This document shows, piece after piece, positions 31,732 to 41,357 of a stretch of DNA of 64,000 nt. A program made the position numbers and the translations under genes. Position 1 is the first letter of the stretch. Every line of letters starts with the position of its first letter. This stretch comes from Rebecca billardiae RCC1528 (taxonomy: Eukaryota > Haptophyta): positions 186,001-250,000 of the forward strand of contig OZ251239.1 in the NCBI GenBank assembly GCA_965240325.2, in the 5' to 3' direction. The notes below the pieces were generated by a model. The model had not been told where the DNA came from, searched no databases, and saw only the letters and a list, made by a program, of their open reading frames with translations.

Positions 31732-34341
31732 ATGGCGGGGGACGCGGCGTCTCCGCCGACCGGTGGGTGTGGGCATGACATGGACGGGTTCGACGCGCGC
31801 CGTGTTTCCGGGTTCGGCCTCGAGTCCGAGACAGGCGGCCAGCCGAATGGCGTGAAGCTCGTCGTCCTCGCCGAGCTGCGCGACGAGGCGGCCGAGCGCG
31901 CCAAGCGACCGGGGCCGCCTCGCGACTGGCGCGCGGGCGAGGACCCGCCCTCGCGGCGCGGCGCGGGGGAGCCGCTGACCACGGAGGACGTCTGCTTTGA
32001 GATCGTGCGCGAGCGCACGCGAACCACGCGCTCTGCACTCTTCGACACCATCCCGGCCGAGCTGTGCGGTGAATGCACCGTCTTTGTCAGTCACACGGTG
32101 CGCGCGCGCCGAGCGCGCGTGCCGGCGCCCATGCGCGCGCACGCGCTGCGCGCGCGCGCACGCACGGCCCGCCGCGCCGAAAGTGCATTGCGCGCGCGCG
32201 CCCCGCGCCGCACCAGTGGCGGTATGCCTTCGCCGACGTCGTCTCGGCGCTCGAGGACGCCGAGCTCGGCGACGGCGCTCTCTTCTGGTTCGATCTGGTG
32301 ATGAACTCGCAGTGGGACACGGGGCTGCGCCCGTTCGACTGGTGGACCACGACGTTCCGCACGGCGGTGCAGCGGGTCGGGCGCACGCTCCTCGTGCTCG
32401 CGCCGTGGAACGACCCGATCCCACTCACCCGAGCCTGGTGCGCGCGGCGCGCGCACAGGCGCGCGCTCTGACGGGCCAACGGGCCGAGACGACGAGAGCG
32501 CCCGAGCGCGCGGCCGGTGGACTCCGGCTGAGGCGCGCGCGCGCGCGCGCCGCGACCCGCGATACCCGCGGGGCAGGTGCCTGTACGAGATCTTCGTCAC
32601 GATCGAGGCGGGGTGCGAGCTGCTCATCCAGATGCCGCGCGAGCAGGCGGACGCGTTCGCGACCGCGCTCACGCACGAGTTCGACTCGATCGCGGGTGCG
32701 CTCTCCGCCATCTCGCTCGAGCGCGCCGAGGCCTTCTCGGAGGCGGACCGGGCGGCGATCTTCGAGGCGGTGCAGAGCACGGTGGGCATGCGCGCGCTCG
32801 ACGTGCGCGTGCTCGGCGCGCTGCGCGAGTGGCTCGCCGAGGCCGGCCGGCGCGCGCTCCGTGAGCGGCCCGCCGAGTGGCAGCTGGCTGACGCCCTCGG
32901 CCGCCTTCTGCACGCGCACGGCAAGTTTGAGGAGGCGGACGCGCTGATCCGGCACACGCTGGGCGAGCGGGTGAAGGCGCTCGGCGCGCGGCACGTGGAC
33001 GTGCTCGCGTCGCTGCGCTCGCTCGCCGCGCTGCTGCGCTCGCAGGGCAGGCACCGCGAGGCCGAGCCGCTCCTCCGCCGCGCGGCTGACGGCTACGCAG
33101 CCCTCTGCGGAGAGCAGCACCCTGACACGCTCACGGCGTGCGACGAGCTCGGCGGCGCGCTGCAGGCGCAGGGGCGGCTGGAGGAGGCGGCGCCGCTGGT
33201 GCGCGCGGCGCTCGAGGGGCGGGAGCGCGTGCTCGGCGCGGAGGCGCGCGAGACCCTCGCCTCGGCCAACCACTACGCCCGCCTCCTCAAGGCGCAGGGC
33301 GACCTGGACGGCGCAGAGCCGTTCTTCAGGCGAGCGCTGGCAGGGCACGAGCGCGCGCTCGGCGCCGCGCACCCGGACACGCTCGGGCTCATGAACAACC
33401 TGGCGATGGTGCTGCGCGCGCGGGGCGAGCTGGAGGAGGCCGAGCGGCTGTTCCGCGCCGCGCTCGACCGGTACGAGGCGCAGCTCGGCGACGGCCACCC
33501 GGACGCGCTCAGCATCGTGAGCAACCTCGCGGTAGTGCTCAAGCAGCAGGGGCGGTGGGCGGAGGCCGAGCCGCTGCTCAGGCGCGCGCTCGACGGCCGG
33601 CGGCGCGCGCTCGGCGACGAGCACCCGGACACGCTGCTCAGCCTGAACAACCTGGGCATGCTGCTGCGCGCGCGAGGCCGCCGCGGCGACGCGGTCGAGG
33701 CGGCCTCCCTCTTCGAGCTCGCCGTCGCGGGGCTCGAGCACCACCTCGGCGCGCAGCACCCGGACACGCTGAGCGCACTCATCAACCTCGCGCGAGCGCT
33801 GCAGGAAGCCGGGTCGCTCGACGAGGCGGAGCCGCTCTTCCGCACGGCGCTGGACGGGCAGGAGCGCACGCTCGGGCTGGCGCACCCGAGCGTGCTCACC
33901 TCCGTCAGCCACCTCGGCGTGCTCCTCCACGCCAAGGGCGAGCTCGAGCAGTCGGCCGCGCTGCTGCAGCGCGCGCTCGACGGCCGAGAGCAGCTGCTCG
34001 GCGCGGAGCACCCCGACACGGTCGCCGCCGCGTACAACCTCGCGATGGTGCTGCAGCAGGCCGGGAGGGTGGAGGAGGCGGAGGCGCTGCTCAAGCGCGA
34101 CCTGAGCTGGCACGAGGGGCGGTACGGCGAGGCGCACGACAAGACACGCTCCTCCGCGACCGAGCTCGCTGAGCTGCTGCACGCGAGCGGCCGCGAGGAG
34201 GAGGCGAGCAAGGTGCGCCGCCGATTCGGGCTGGTGGCGCAGGTCGTCAGCCGCGTCAAGGTGGCGACGGCCGCGGCCGCGGCGAGCCGGCGGGCGCAGG
34301 AGACGCCGCTGGCGGCCGGAGAGCACGCCGCTGGCGCCTGA
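31732..34341 (+). CDS. TIR-like domain protein with kinesin-light-chain-type TPR repeats
   Basis: Exons 31732-32097, 32217-32437 and 32577-34341 join in phase to give 783 residues. ATG 31654 is an alternative start. Splicing restores CTVFVSHT-WRYAFADVVSAL and LVLAPWNDPIPLTRAW-CLYEIFVTIE. This pattern (VFxSHxW, WFD, LLVLxPW, RxWCxxEI) resembles a TIR fold; the Glu after WC sits where plant TIR domains carry their catalytic Glu. A helical linker follows, then about ten 42-residue TPR units with the signature AEPLLRRALDxxxRxLGxxHPDTL (residues about 330-740), as in kinesin light chains and NB-ARC/TPR proteins. TPRs serve as a protein-binding scaffold. Enzyme activity of the N-terminal domain is inference. 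Both introns begin GTGCGCGCG. Confidence 0.87.
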
Positions 34342-34394
34342 GCCCCTGAGCTGCGAGAGACTGTCCCAGACGCGCGCGCATTATCTCATCAATT

Positions 34395-34442
34395 CTCTCT
34401 CTCTCTCTCTCATCAGTCTCTCTCTCTCTCTCTCTCTCTCTT
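34395..34442. repeat. CT microsatellite
   Basis: Two runs of CT separated by ATCAGT, just downstream of the TIR-like/TPR gene. Confidence 0.95.
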
Positions 34443-34480
34443 ACAGTATCGCTTTATTATTTATTATACTAGCTATAGTA

Positions 34481-35230
34481 TTATTCAATCAAATATGACC
34501 GCGTTCCGCGGTCCTTCCGTAGAACCAACGTAGTTAGGGGCCCGCGGTGCAACCTCCGTCGGCTGCTGTCGATCAGTCTGACACTCTGACTGACAGTGAC
34601 ATGGCGGGCCGAGGACTGTCGCCGCGGGCCGCGCGGCGGGAAGCGCGGCCGCCGGGGCGGCGCGCGCGCGCAGGGCGAGAGGCGCCGCGCGGCGCGGGCC
34701 GGCGCGGGCGGGCGTGCGGGCGCACCTGCTTGAGGTGCTCGCGCTGCGCCATGCGCTCGACGACGGGCCGCTGGTCGCTCAGCCGGCGCGCTTCGTGCCC
34801 GGGCAGAGCGAGAGCGCGCGCCACTCGGCCAGCGGGCACTGCTGGCCCCACGGCCCCGGTGCGCTGCGCAGCCGCGCACCGATCGCCAGAGGCGAGACCG
34901 AGCGGAGCTCGGAGTGGAACGAGGCGAGCGGCGCGTCGCGCCTGCCGCCGCGCGTGCGCGCCTGCTCCACCGCGCCGCGCCGTGCTCGCCCGCCGCCTCC
35001 TCGTCCGCCACGTCGGCCTCGAAGCCACGCAGCGGCGGCGGCCAGCGCGGCCGAGGCCGTGACAATCGGCAGCCCGTGGCCGTGCGTGCTCGCCGAGTTG
35101 CTGCTGCTGCACCTCCGGCGCGGTCGACGACCGAGTTGAGGAGGAGCTCGCGCTCGGCGTCGAGGAGCGAGCTCGCAAGCTCGAGCTCGCCCTTCAGCCG
35201 CACTACTAGCTCCGGGCGCATCCGGCTCAT
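34481..35230 (-). CDS. Putative intron-containing gene, structure not resolved
   Basis: The last exon is likely 34615-34481 (SSARHVTVSQSVRLIDSSRR to a stop), after an intron 34725-34616 with donor CAG|GTGCGC and acceptor GACAG. Before it, PVVERMAQREHLKQ ends an exon at 34726. Further upstream, coding-like stretches occur in different frames: FHSELRSVSPLAIGARLRSA (frame with a stop near 34780) and, from ATG 35230, MSRMRPELVVRLKGELELAS. No single gene model joins them, so there are either more introns or frameshifts. No family recognised. Confidence 0.35.
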   Translation of the reverse strand: MSRMRPELVVRLKGELELASSLLDAERELLLNSVVDRAGGAAAATRRARTATGCRLSRPRPRWPPPLRGFEADVADEEAAGEHGAARWSRRARAAAGATRRSPRSTPSSARSRLWRSVRGCAAHRGRGASSARWPSGARSRSARARSAPAERPAARRRAHGAARAPQAGAPARPPAPARAARRLSPCARAPPRRPRFPPRGPRRQSSARHVTVSQSVRLIDSSRRRLHRGPLTTLVLRKDRGTRSYLIE

Positions 35231-36199
35231 CTCCGCTGCGGCGTGCCGTCGCGGCACGCTCCCGTCCTCATTCCTCAAGCGACGAGCTCGCGTACGGCGT
35301 AGTGCTCCGGACTCGGCTCGCCCTTCGCTCCCGTCCTCGAGCGACGAACGCGCCTGCGGGTAGGTTGTTGGGCGCGCGCCGACTCGGCGTGACTCGGCCA
35401 CGCGGCCGCCGGCGAGACGACACGGACCGGTGGGCGCGCTCGGTGAGAGCGGAGTGCGAGGGCCGGGCGAGACGGAGTAGGGCGCGGGGCCTGCGAGGCG
35501 ACAGGCGCGCTCGGGGAGAGCAGAGTGCGAGGGCGAGAGGCAGCGGCCGGCCGGCCCCCGCCACCACCTCGCGCACCGCGGCGTACTGCGGCGGCACGCG
35601 CACGCACGCGGTCCCGCGGCGGTCCGAGTCAAGGGCTCCGCAGGCGCAGTTCCACGCGTCGCGGTCGCGCCGGCGTCACCGGCGCGAGTCGTCAAGGGCC
35701 TTGCCCCAAGTGCAATTTCGTCTGCGTGCTGTATTCGTATCACGAATACCCTACTATGGGGGTACGGAGTGATCATCTTTTCATCTGCAGTGCGCCCTTA
35801 TGGGGGTACGGAGTGATCATCTTTTCATCTGCAGTGCGCCCTCTACTGTAGCTAGTGGCTTCCGCGGGAACCATGTCCATTTACGACCATGCACGTTCAA
35901 CCGTATCGTCGGAAGATTGAACGGGAACCCCCTTGGTAGAATACCCTGCTACTGTAGGACCCCCGTGCACATGCACTTTTAAAAAACACGTCCGGCCCTG
36001 GGTCCGGTTGGTCCCGGGCTGGCGACCAAGTTTTGTTCCGTATGAATATTTACAACTACAAATCGCAGCTAGATATTCGTTCACTACCCAGATATACTGA
36101 CAAAGGCACGTCCAGCGGTTACGTATTACTCACGTCCGTCCGTAGATACGGAATTGGAGTGGGCGCGGCTATTTCGTCAATGCGTCTGGCTAATGCAGA
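35231..36199. other. Intergenic region with a 44-bp tandem duplication
   Basis: The first 450 bp are GC-rich with repeated words such as GAGAGCRGAGTGCGAGG. At about 35755-35842 a 44-bp unit containing GGGGGTACGGAGTGATCATC is present twice in tandem. After 35850 the GC content falls and no gene is seen. Confidence 0.6.
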
Positions 36200-37722
36200 C
36201 GGATATCCCACTGCAACAGATAGGATCTGATCCTAATCCTATGGCATAGGATGAGTTCACCAGAGCGCCAGCGGCTCAGTTTTGCGCATACGATCATCGG
36301 TGTTGCTATATCGTACACACAACTCCACCGGCTGTCGACACACACCATCTCCGCCTGCCGCCACTGCCACGGCGGTCGCGCGCGCGCGCGCGCGACCGCG
36401 CGCGCGCGCGCGATCCTATGCCATAGGATCCGAACCGCGATGTGTGAGCATCAAGCTGGGTGTCATCTACAAGTGCCACATGTCGGTCGGCGTTGCCGCC
36501 GTGGAGTCGCAAGGCGGCAGCGACCGCGACGGCTTCACGCGCTCCATCCGTGGAGCCCAAAACATGCGGTGGTGGTCGAAAATCACAACAAGCTCGCTCT
36601 GGCGGATGGTGGCGACACTGCTACCGACCCCTACTCCCTAGGGCTCCAGCCACAGTCAGGGACGTCCACTGATCCTATGGGGGGGTGCATTTAGACGAAC
36701 CCCTGGGAGCCAGAGGGCGATGAGGGTACCAATCGAAATATCTCCGGGGCGGCGGACGAAGTAACGTAGTCCTCATCGAAGTAATCGACGTCTTCTCACG
36801 CCTCGACGTGGTTGAACGCGTCGTCACAGTCGAACACGGAGGACTCCATCGTGCTGAACTTTTTTTTGGCCTCCCGGACCGGTCTCCCGCACGATGGAGT
36901 TCCGCGGAGCGGGCGAGGATATGAGACGTCTTGGGAGGCCTTGATCCGGGCTCATCCGCTGGTTGGCCGCGGCACCCTGTCGCGCTCGCGCCTCGGGTGC
37001 ACCTTCGTGCACTGAGAGTCACCGATGGGCGAGAAGCTGCTCGTCGACTCGAGCAAGCTGCGCGCTGTCCGCGTCGAGCTGCTCGCGCCGGCGGCCACAC
37101 CTCGCGGCGGTGCGGGCGTGCGCATGAGCTTGTCGGCTTCTAGCTGCTCGCGCCCCGGGCCGCGCCGTCAGCTCGTGGTGCCACGGGTATGCGCACGAGC
37201 TCGTGCTTGGCTGCAGCTCCTCAGAGGACTGCCACAGCTGGCTGGCTCAGAGCTTGTTCGCGAGTGCTGAGGTGCGGCGTGGCCTGCGCGGTGCGCCGCA
37301 GCTGTCAATGCGTTGCTCGATCCTGCACTACGCTACGTCTTGACTCGCGAGGGAGGCGCCGATATCGGGGCTGTGTGCAATGCGTCATGGCCGCCCGGCG
37401 CAGAGCCGACGCCGCACGACGCAGCCCTCAGCCAACACCAGCGAACACGGTCTGCTATGCGAATTCTGGCGCCAGTTGGGGCCTTATTGAGGCGTATTTG
37501 GTCCTTCGATCGGCTGGGGGGAGCCCCCCCCCAGCCCCCCCCCAGAGAGTCTGAATGCACCCCTGCTGGACGTCCCGGACAGTGACCGGAGCCCTAGGTG
37601 CAGTCGTACCATTCGGCAACATGAGAAAATGTCGTCTGCTGAGTCGTCCCTGGGGCCATCCTAATATTCCTATGCCATAGGATTGAATCCTATGGGATAG
37701 GATCGCAGTGGGATATCCGCCA
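36200..37722. mobile_element. Putative DNA element with terminal and internal palindromes
   Basis: The left end has GGATATCCCACTGC near 36201 and the right end its reverse complement near 37705-37718. Just inside each end, and once internally, sits a 17-bp palindrome: ATCCTATGGCATAGGAT (about 36236), ATCCTATGCCATAGGAT (about 36413), a one-mismatch copy (about 37667) and ATCCTATGGGATAGGAT (about 37687). A second inverted pair, containing CTAGGGCTCC and GGGACGTCCA, lies at about 36638-36695 and 37543-37612. Frames such as IYKCHMSVGVAAVESQGGSD (about 36466) and, on minus, YFDEDYVTSSAAPEIFRLVP (about 36725) look like gene fragments. No intact transposase was found. Confidence 0.6.
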
Positions 37723-37948
37723 GAGCAATGGGCCAAGGTACCCCTCAAAAAAGCGAAAACTCACCCTCCGACAGCCCTGCTCAAAATCGTCCCCCGTCCC
37801 CTTTTCTTTGATCAAAAGATCTTTTTGACAACGTAGTGAGGGCCCCCGGCGGGGCTCCACGCTACGCGCTCCGCCCTCCGCACCGCGGGCCATAACTGAA
37901 TTTATTGATGCGCTGACGATATTTTAATAGATGAATATATATGAGCCG

Positions 37949-39705
37949 ACGTCAGTTGTATTGCCGCTTTGGAGTTTGGAAAGTCGTGTGGTCAGTTGTA
38001 TTGCTGCCAAAAGCACGTTTTGACTACACAGTGCTCAGTTGTATTGCCGTTTTCGTAATCAGTAGTATGGGTCAAGAATATTGCCGCTTTTTGATCAGTG
38101 TGTCAACATGCAATATTGCCACCCTCAAAACTGGTTTCAAACAAATGACCCTTCACACTACTTGGTTCAAGAATATTGCCGTTTTCGAGCTTGAACATAG
38201 TAGTAGTCTGCTCAGAAATATTGCCCTTTCCGGAACTATGTGTCAGTTGCTGTATATTGCCGCCAGCAGCTGGTGGCTGGGGCACGACTCAGCACTCAGA
38301 GTCAGACAAGAGACTCGCGCAGCCCGTGTGCGCGTGCGTGCACAGCTGCGACTGCCTGCGCGCGGCATGCATGATACGCTACTGCAACCAACCGACATGC
38401 CATCATCATGCGGCCTGCGTAGCTCATCTTGACTTCCAGTAGCAGTCAGCGCTCGCCGTCGCCGCCGCGCTTGCGGCCGCCGCCAGCCGCCAGCGCCATC
38501 TGGACTGCCGCTACTTCAGCGGCCGCGTGAGCCGCATCGCGTCCCGTGCCGCTGCGCGCGCCGCCTTATTGAATAGCCCCCTTAAGCTGCGACCGCGCCC
38601 GGCAAGCCTGCCACTCGGGTTCCAGCAGCAGCAGGAAGCGTCGCCTGCCCCGCCTGCTTGCTGGCTCGTCGAGGCGCGCGCGCCGCACCGCCCGCCGGTC
38701 GTTGCGTTGAGTCCCAGCTGGCAGTACGCCTTGGACTTCCTCATCCACGGGCCAATCAGCCTGCGTTGACAAGTGCGATTGGCGCACGGCCGCCCACCTG
38801 CACAAGTTGGCCACAGGGCAGTCTGCTGTTGGAGTGATTACAATCGCGAAAAGGCACGCGCGAGCAGTGTTGCACGAGCGAGAGAGCGCGACGCGCGTTG
38901 GTTGATCGCCACGGTGTTAATGACAGTTGATGGCAGGCAGTGAGGGGGACGCGCGTCGCGTTGACCAAGCTCCTCTAGACCGTTGAAGAGCACACGCCTA
39001 TCGTGCACGTTCGACTCCAGCGAATCGGGGCGCGGCAACTCACGCTCACCCTGCTTCACGCATGCACCTGCATGCGCTGCCGTCGCAATGTCATCGACTG
39101 CGCGCTTGACGGTCCCGGAGTCGAAGTGAGCACGGAGCAACGCCGATTCGATAGAAGTCGCGACGGATTCTCGCCCGTCTCCGCGTAGACGGCGAGTAGC
39201 CCGAGGTGCGCGCGCGTGTTGCACTGTGCGCGCACGTGGCAGCGTTTGTGCAGACTCCGGTCCACGCTTCAGCTCGTCGTTCGACTTGATGATGTCGAGG
39301 AACACGGTGCTACCCCGGCAGAGACCGTCGTCGTTGAACGTCACTCTTCTGGCCTGGGATCAGCTAGGCCTGCTCAAGGGCACGCCGCGCACGCCGGCGG
39401 CGCTTGGGCGCAAGCGCCATCATCAGCGCGTGGGCGATCGCGGCAACAAACCTGAATCAAAGATGCGCAAACGGCAACACAACTGACCCACACGACGCGA
39501 CGGCAAATAATCGGCAATACAGCTGAACAAAGTATTGGGCCATCATCCACGGCAATACACCTGACAAGCCGTATTCGACGTTGGCAACACGATTGACACG
39601 TGATTCCCAAACAAGGGAAACGGCAATACACCTGACCACGTAGTCAAAACGTGCGTTTGGCAATACACCTGACCACACTTTCCAAAACGGTAATACAGCT
39701 GACGT
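37949..39705. mobile_element. Putative 1.76 kb DNA transposon with motif arrays at both ends
   Basis: The ends read ACGTCAG...CTGACGT. The left end (about 37949-38262) carries some eight copies of a motif of the form GTCAGTTGTATTGCCG or GTCAAGAATATTGCCG. The right end (about 39470-39705) carries about six copies in inverted orientation, such as CGGCAATACACCTGAC. The outermost ~80 bp of the two ends align as imperfect inverted repeats including AAAGT, GTGGTCAG and CACGTTTTGACTAC. Multiple subterminal motifs are a known hallmark of transposase-binding ends. ACGT may be a 4-bp target duplication, but its palindromic nature makes this undecidable. The interior has one plausible frame (38838-39344, minus). 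Confidence 0.65.
38838..39344 (-). CDS. Hypothetical frame inside the 1.76 kb element
   Basis: 168 codons. The first part (MTFNDDGLCRGSTVFLDIIK, SNDELKRGPESAQTL) and the middle (VATSIESALLRAHFDSGTVK, RAVDDIATAAHAG) have natural composition. An Arg-rich stretch between them corresponds to an alternative frame that reads just as well, so an intron or frameshift is possible. No transposase motif is recognised. Confidence 0.35.
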   Translation of the reverse strand: MTFNDDGLCRGSTVFLDIIKSNDELKRGPESAQTLPRARTVQHARAPRATRRLRGDGRESVATSIESALLRAHFDSGTVKRAVDDIATAAHAGACVKQGERELPRPDSLESNVHDRRVLFNGLEELGQRDARPPHCLPSTVINTVAINQRASRSLARATLLARAFSRL

Positions 39706-40337
<632 letters not shown>

Positions 40338-41357
40338 TTAGTTAATATCATTTGACGACTTATGGCCCGCTCCTGGCACGGTAGTCGTCGTGGTGCCGCG
40401 CCCTGCTGTTGATGGCGGCGCCACCTGCTCGTCCGGTGGGCGCCACATGAAGATGAGCGGCTTCGGCTGCTCTCCGTTGACGAGCTTGCCAGGGGCGATC
40501 GGCACGTCGACTGTCGCGTACGTCCGAAAACCGAGTCGCTGGAAGATGAACTCCGCTTGCGCATCTGGGGCCTCAAGGCAGAGGGGTCTGCCCTGTGCCG
40601 AGGCCACGCGCGAGAGCGCGTCGAAGGCAGTACGAGCGCATCCCCGCCCTTGCGCGTCAGGCCGCACTGCCGCGATGTACGTGTACCAGCAGCCTTTCTG
40701 CCCGCCCATGCGCTCGTCGGCATGGCGCTCATGCACCTCCACCGTGACAGCGCCAAGCGCGGCCAGGCGCGCGTCGATGTGCCTGGGATACCTCCTCGGA
40801 TGCATGCGGTCAGGTGGCGGCAGCTTCATGGCCAGAGCGATGGGCCCCATATGCCTCGCCGTCGCCAAGCTCATCCTCCAGTCCGTCGCCCACATGTTTC
40901 CTGGGGGCAGAGCGATCACGACGGCGAGCAGCTCGCCCGATGCGACGTCACGGACGCCGAGATTGAGCCCATGACGGACACCTACGAGCCAGCAGAAGCG
41001 CATGTAATAGCGTAGCCAAGCGTCACGCGCCTTGCTCTCGTGCGCCTCATTCAAAGGTGCCCCCATGATCCACAGCCAGAACTGCTCGCCCGACACTTGG
41101 CGAGTGCCGCCCATCCCGCGCATGAGCACACGGACTGCGTCCTCCTCGTCGTTGGGCCCGAGGCACACCAGCTCGTGCCCAGCAGTTGCCGCGCGGTAGT
41201 CGCGCATGGCGGCGAGTCGTGGCCTCGCATCCTCCAGGAACGACTCTGCCACGCGGTCGCGGCGAGGACGGCCGCCACAGCACCGCATTCTCCACCATGC
41301 AACCAACCAAAGACGATGACTCTGCATTCCCGCCCGGGCCGGCCGCCGCCGATTCAT
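40338..41357 (-). CDS. GNAT-family N-acetyltransferase
   Basis: About 339 residues from the ATG at 41357; ATGs at 41327 and 41288 are alternatives and the frame is open further upstream to 41699 without recognisable content. The GNAT signature is WYTYIAAVRPDAQGRGCART (acetyl-CoA-binding R/Q-x-x-G-x-G/A loop), followed by ALSRVASAQGRPLCLEAPDA and FIFQRLGFRTY, the usual strand and helix after the cofactor site. The N-terminal half (MRDYRAATAGHELVCLGPND, WLRYYMRFCWLVGVRHG) is consistent with the family's variable acceptor region. The acceptor is unknown. It is the only convincing host gene between 36 and 46 kb. Confidence 0.83.
   Translation of the reverse strand: MNRRRPARAGMQSHRLWLVAWWRMRCCGGRPRRDRVAESFLEDARPRLAAMRDYRAATAGHELVCLGPNDEEDAVRVLMRGMGGTRQVSGEQFWLWIMGAPLNEAHESKARDAWLRYYMRFCWLVGVRHGLNLGVRDVASGELLAVVIALPPGNMWATDWRMSLATARHMGPIALAMKLPPPDRMHPRRYPRHIDARLAALGAVTVEVHERHADERMGGQKGCWYTYIAAVRPDAQGRGCARTAFDALSRVASAQGRPLCLEAPDAQAEFIFQRLGFRTYATVDVPIAPGKLVNGEQPKPLIFMWRPPDEQVAPPSTAGRGTTTTTVPGAGHKSSNDIN

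Noticed and set aside
32425-34326. 633-codon minus-strand frame opposite the TPR repeats
   Set aside because: Its periodicity merely mirrors the TPR-coding repeats; composition is Arg/Leu-rich with no domain.
34481-35776. Single 431-codon minus-strand gene
   Set aside because: The middle of the frame is Arg/Ala/Ser-rich and a good intron (34616-34725) lies inside it, so one uninterrupted gene is unlikely.
37949-38262. CRISPR-like array from repeated GTATTGCCG motifs
   Set aside because: Motif copies are short and degenerate, spacing is irregular, no cas genes occur, and the same motif is inverted 1.5 kb away. A transposon end fits better.
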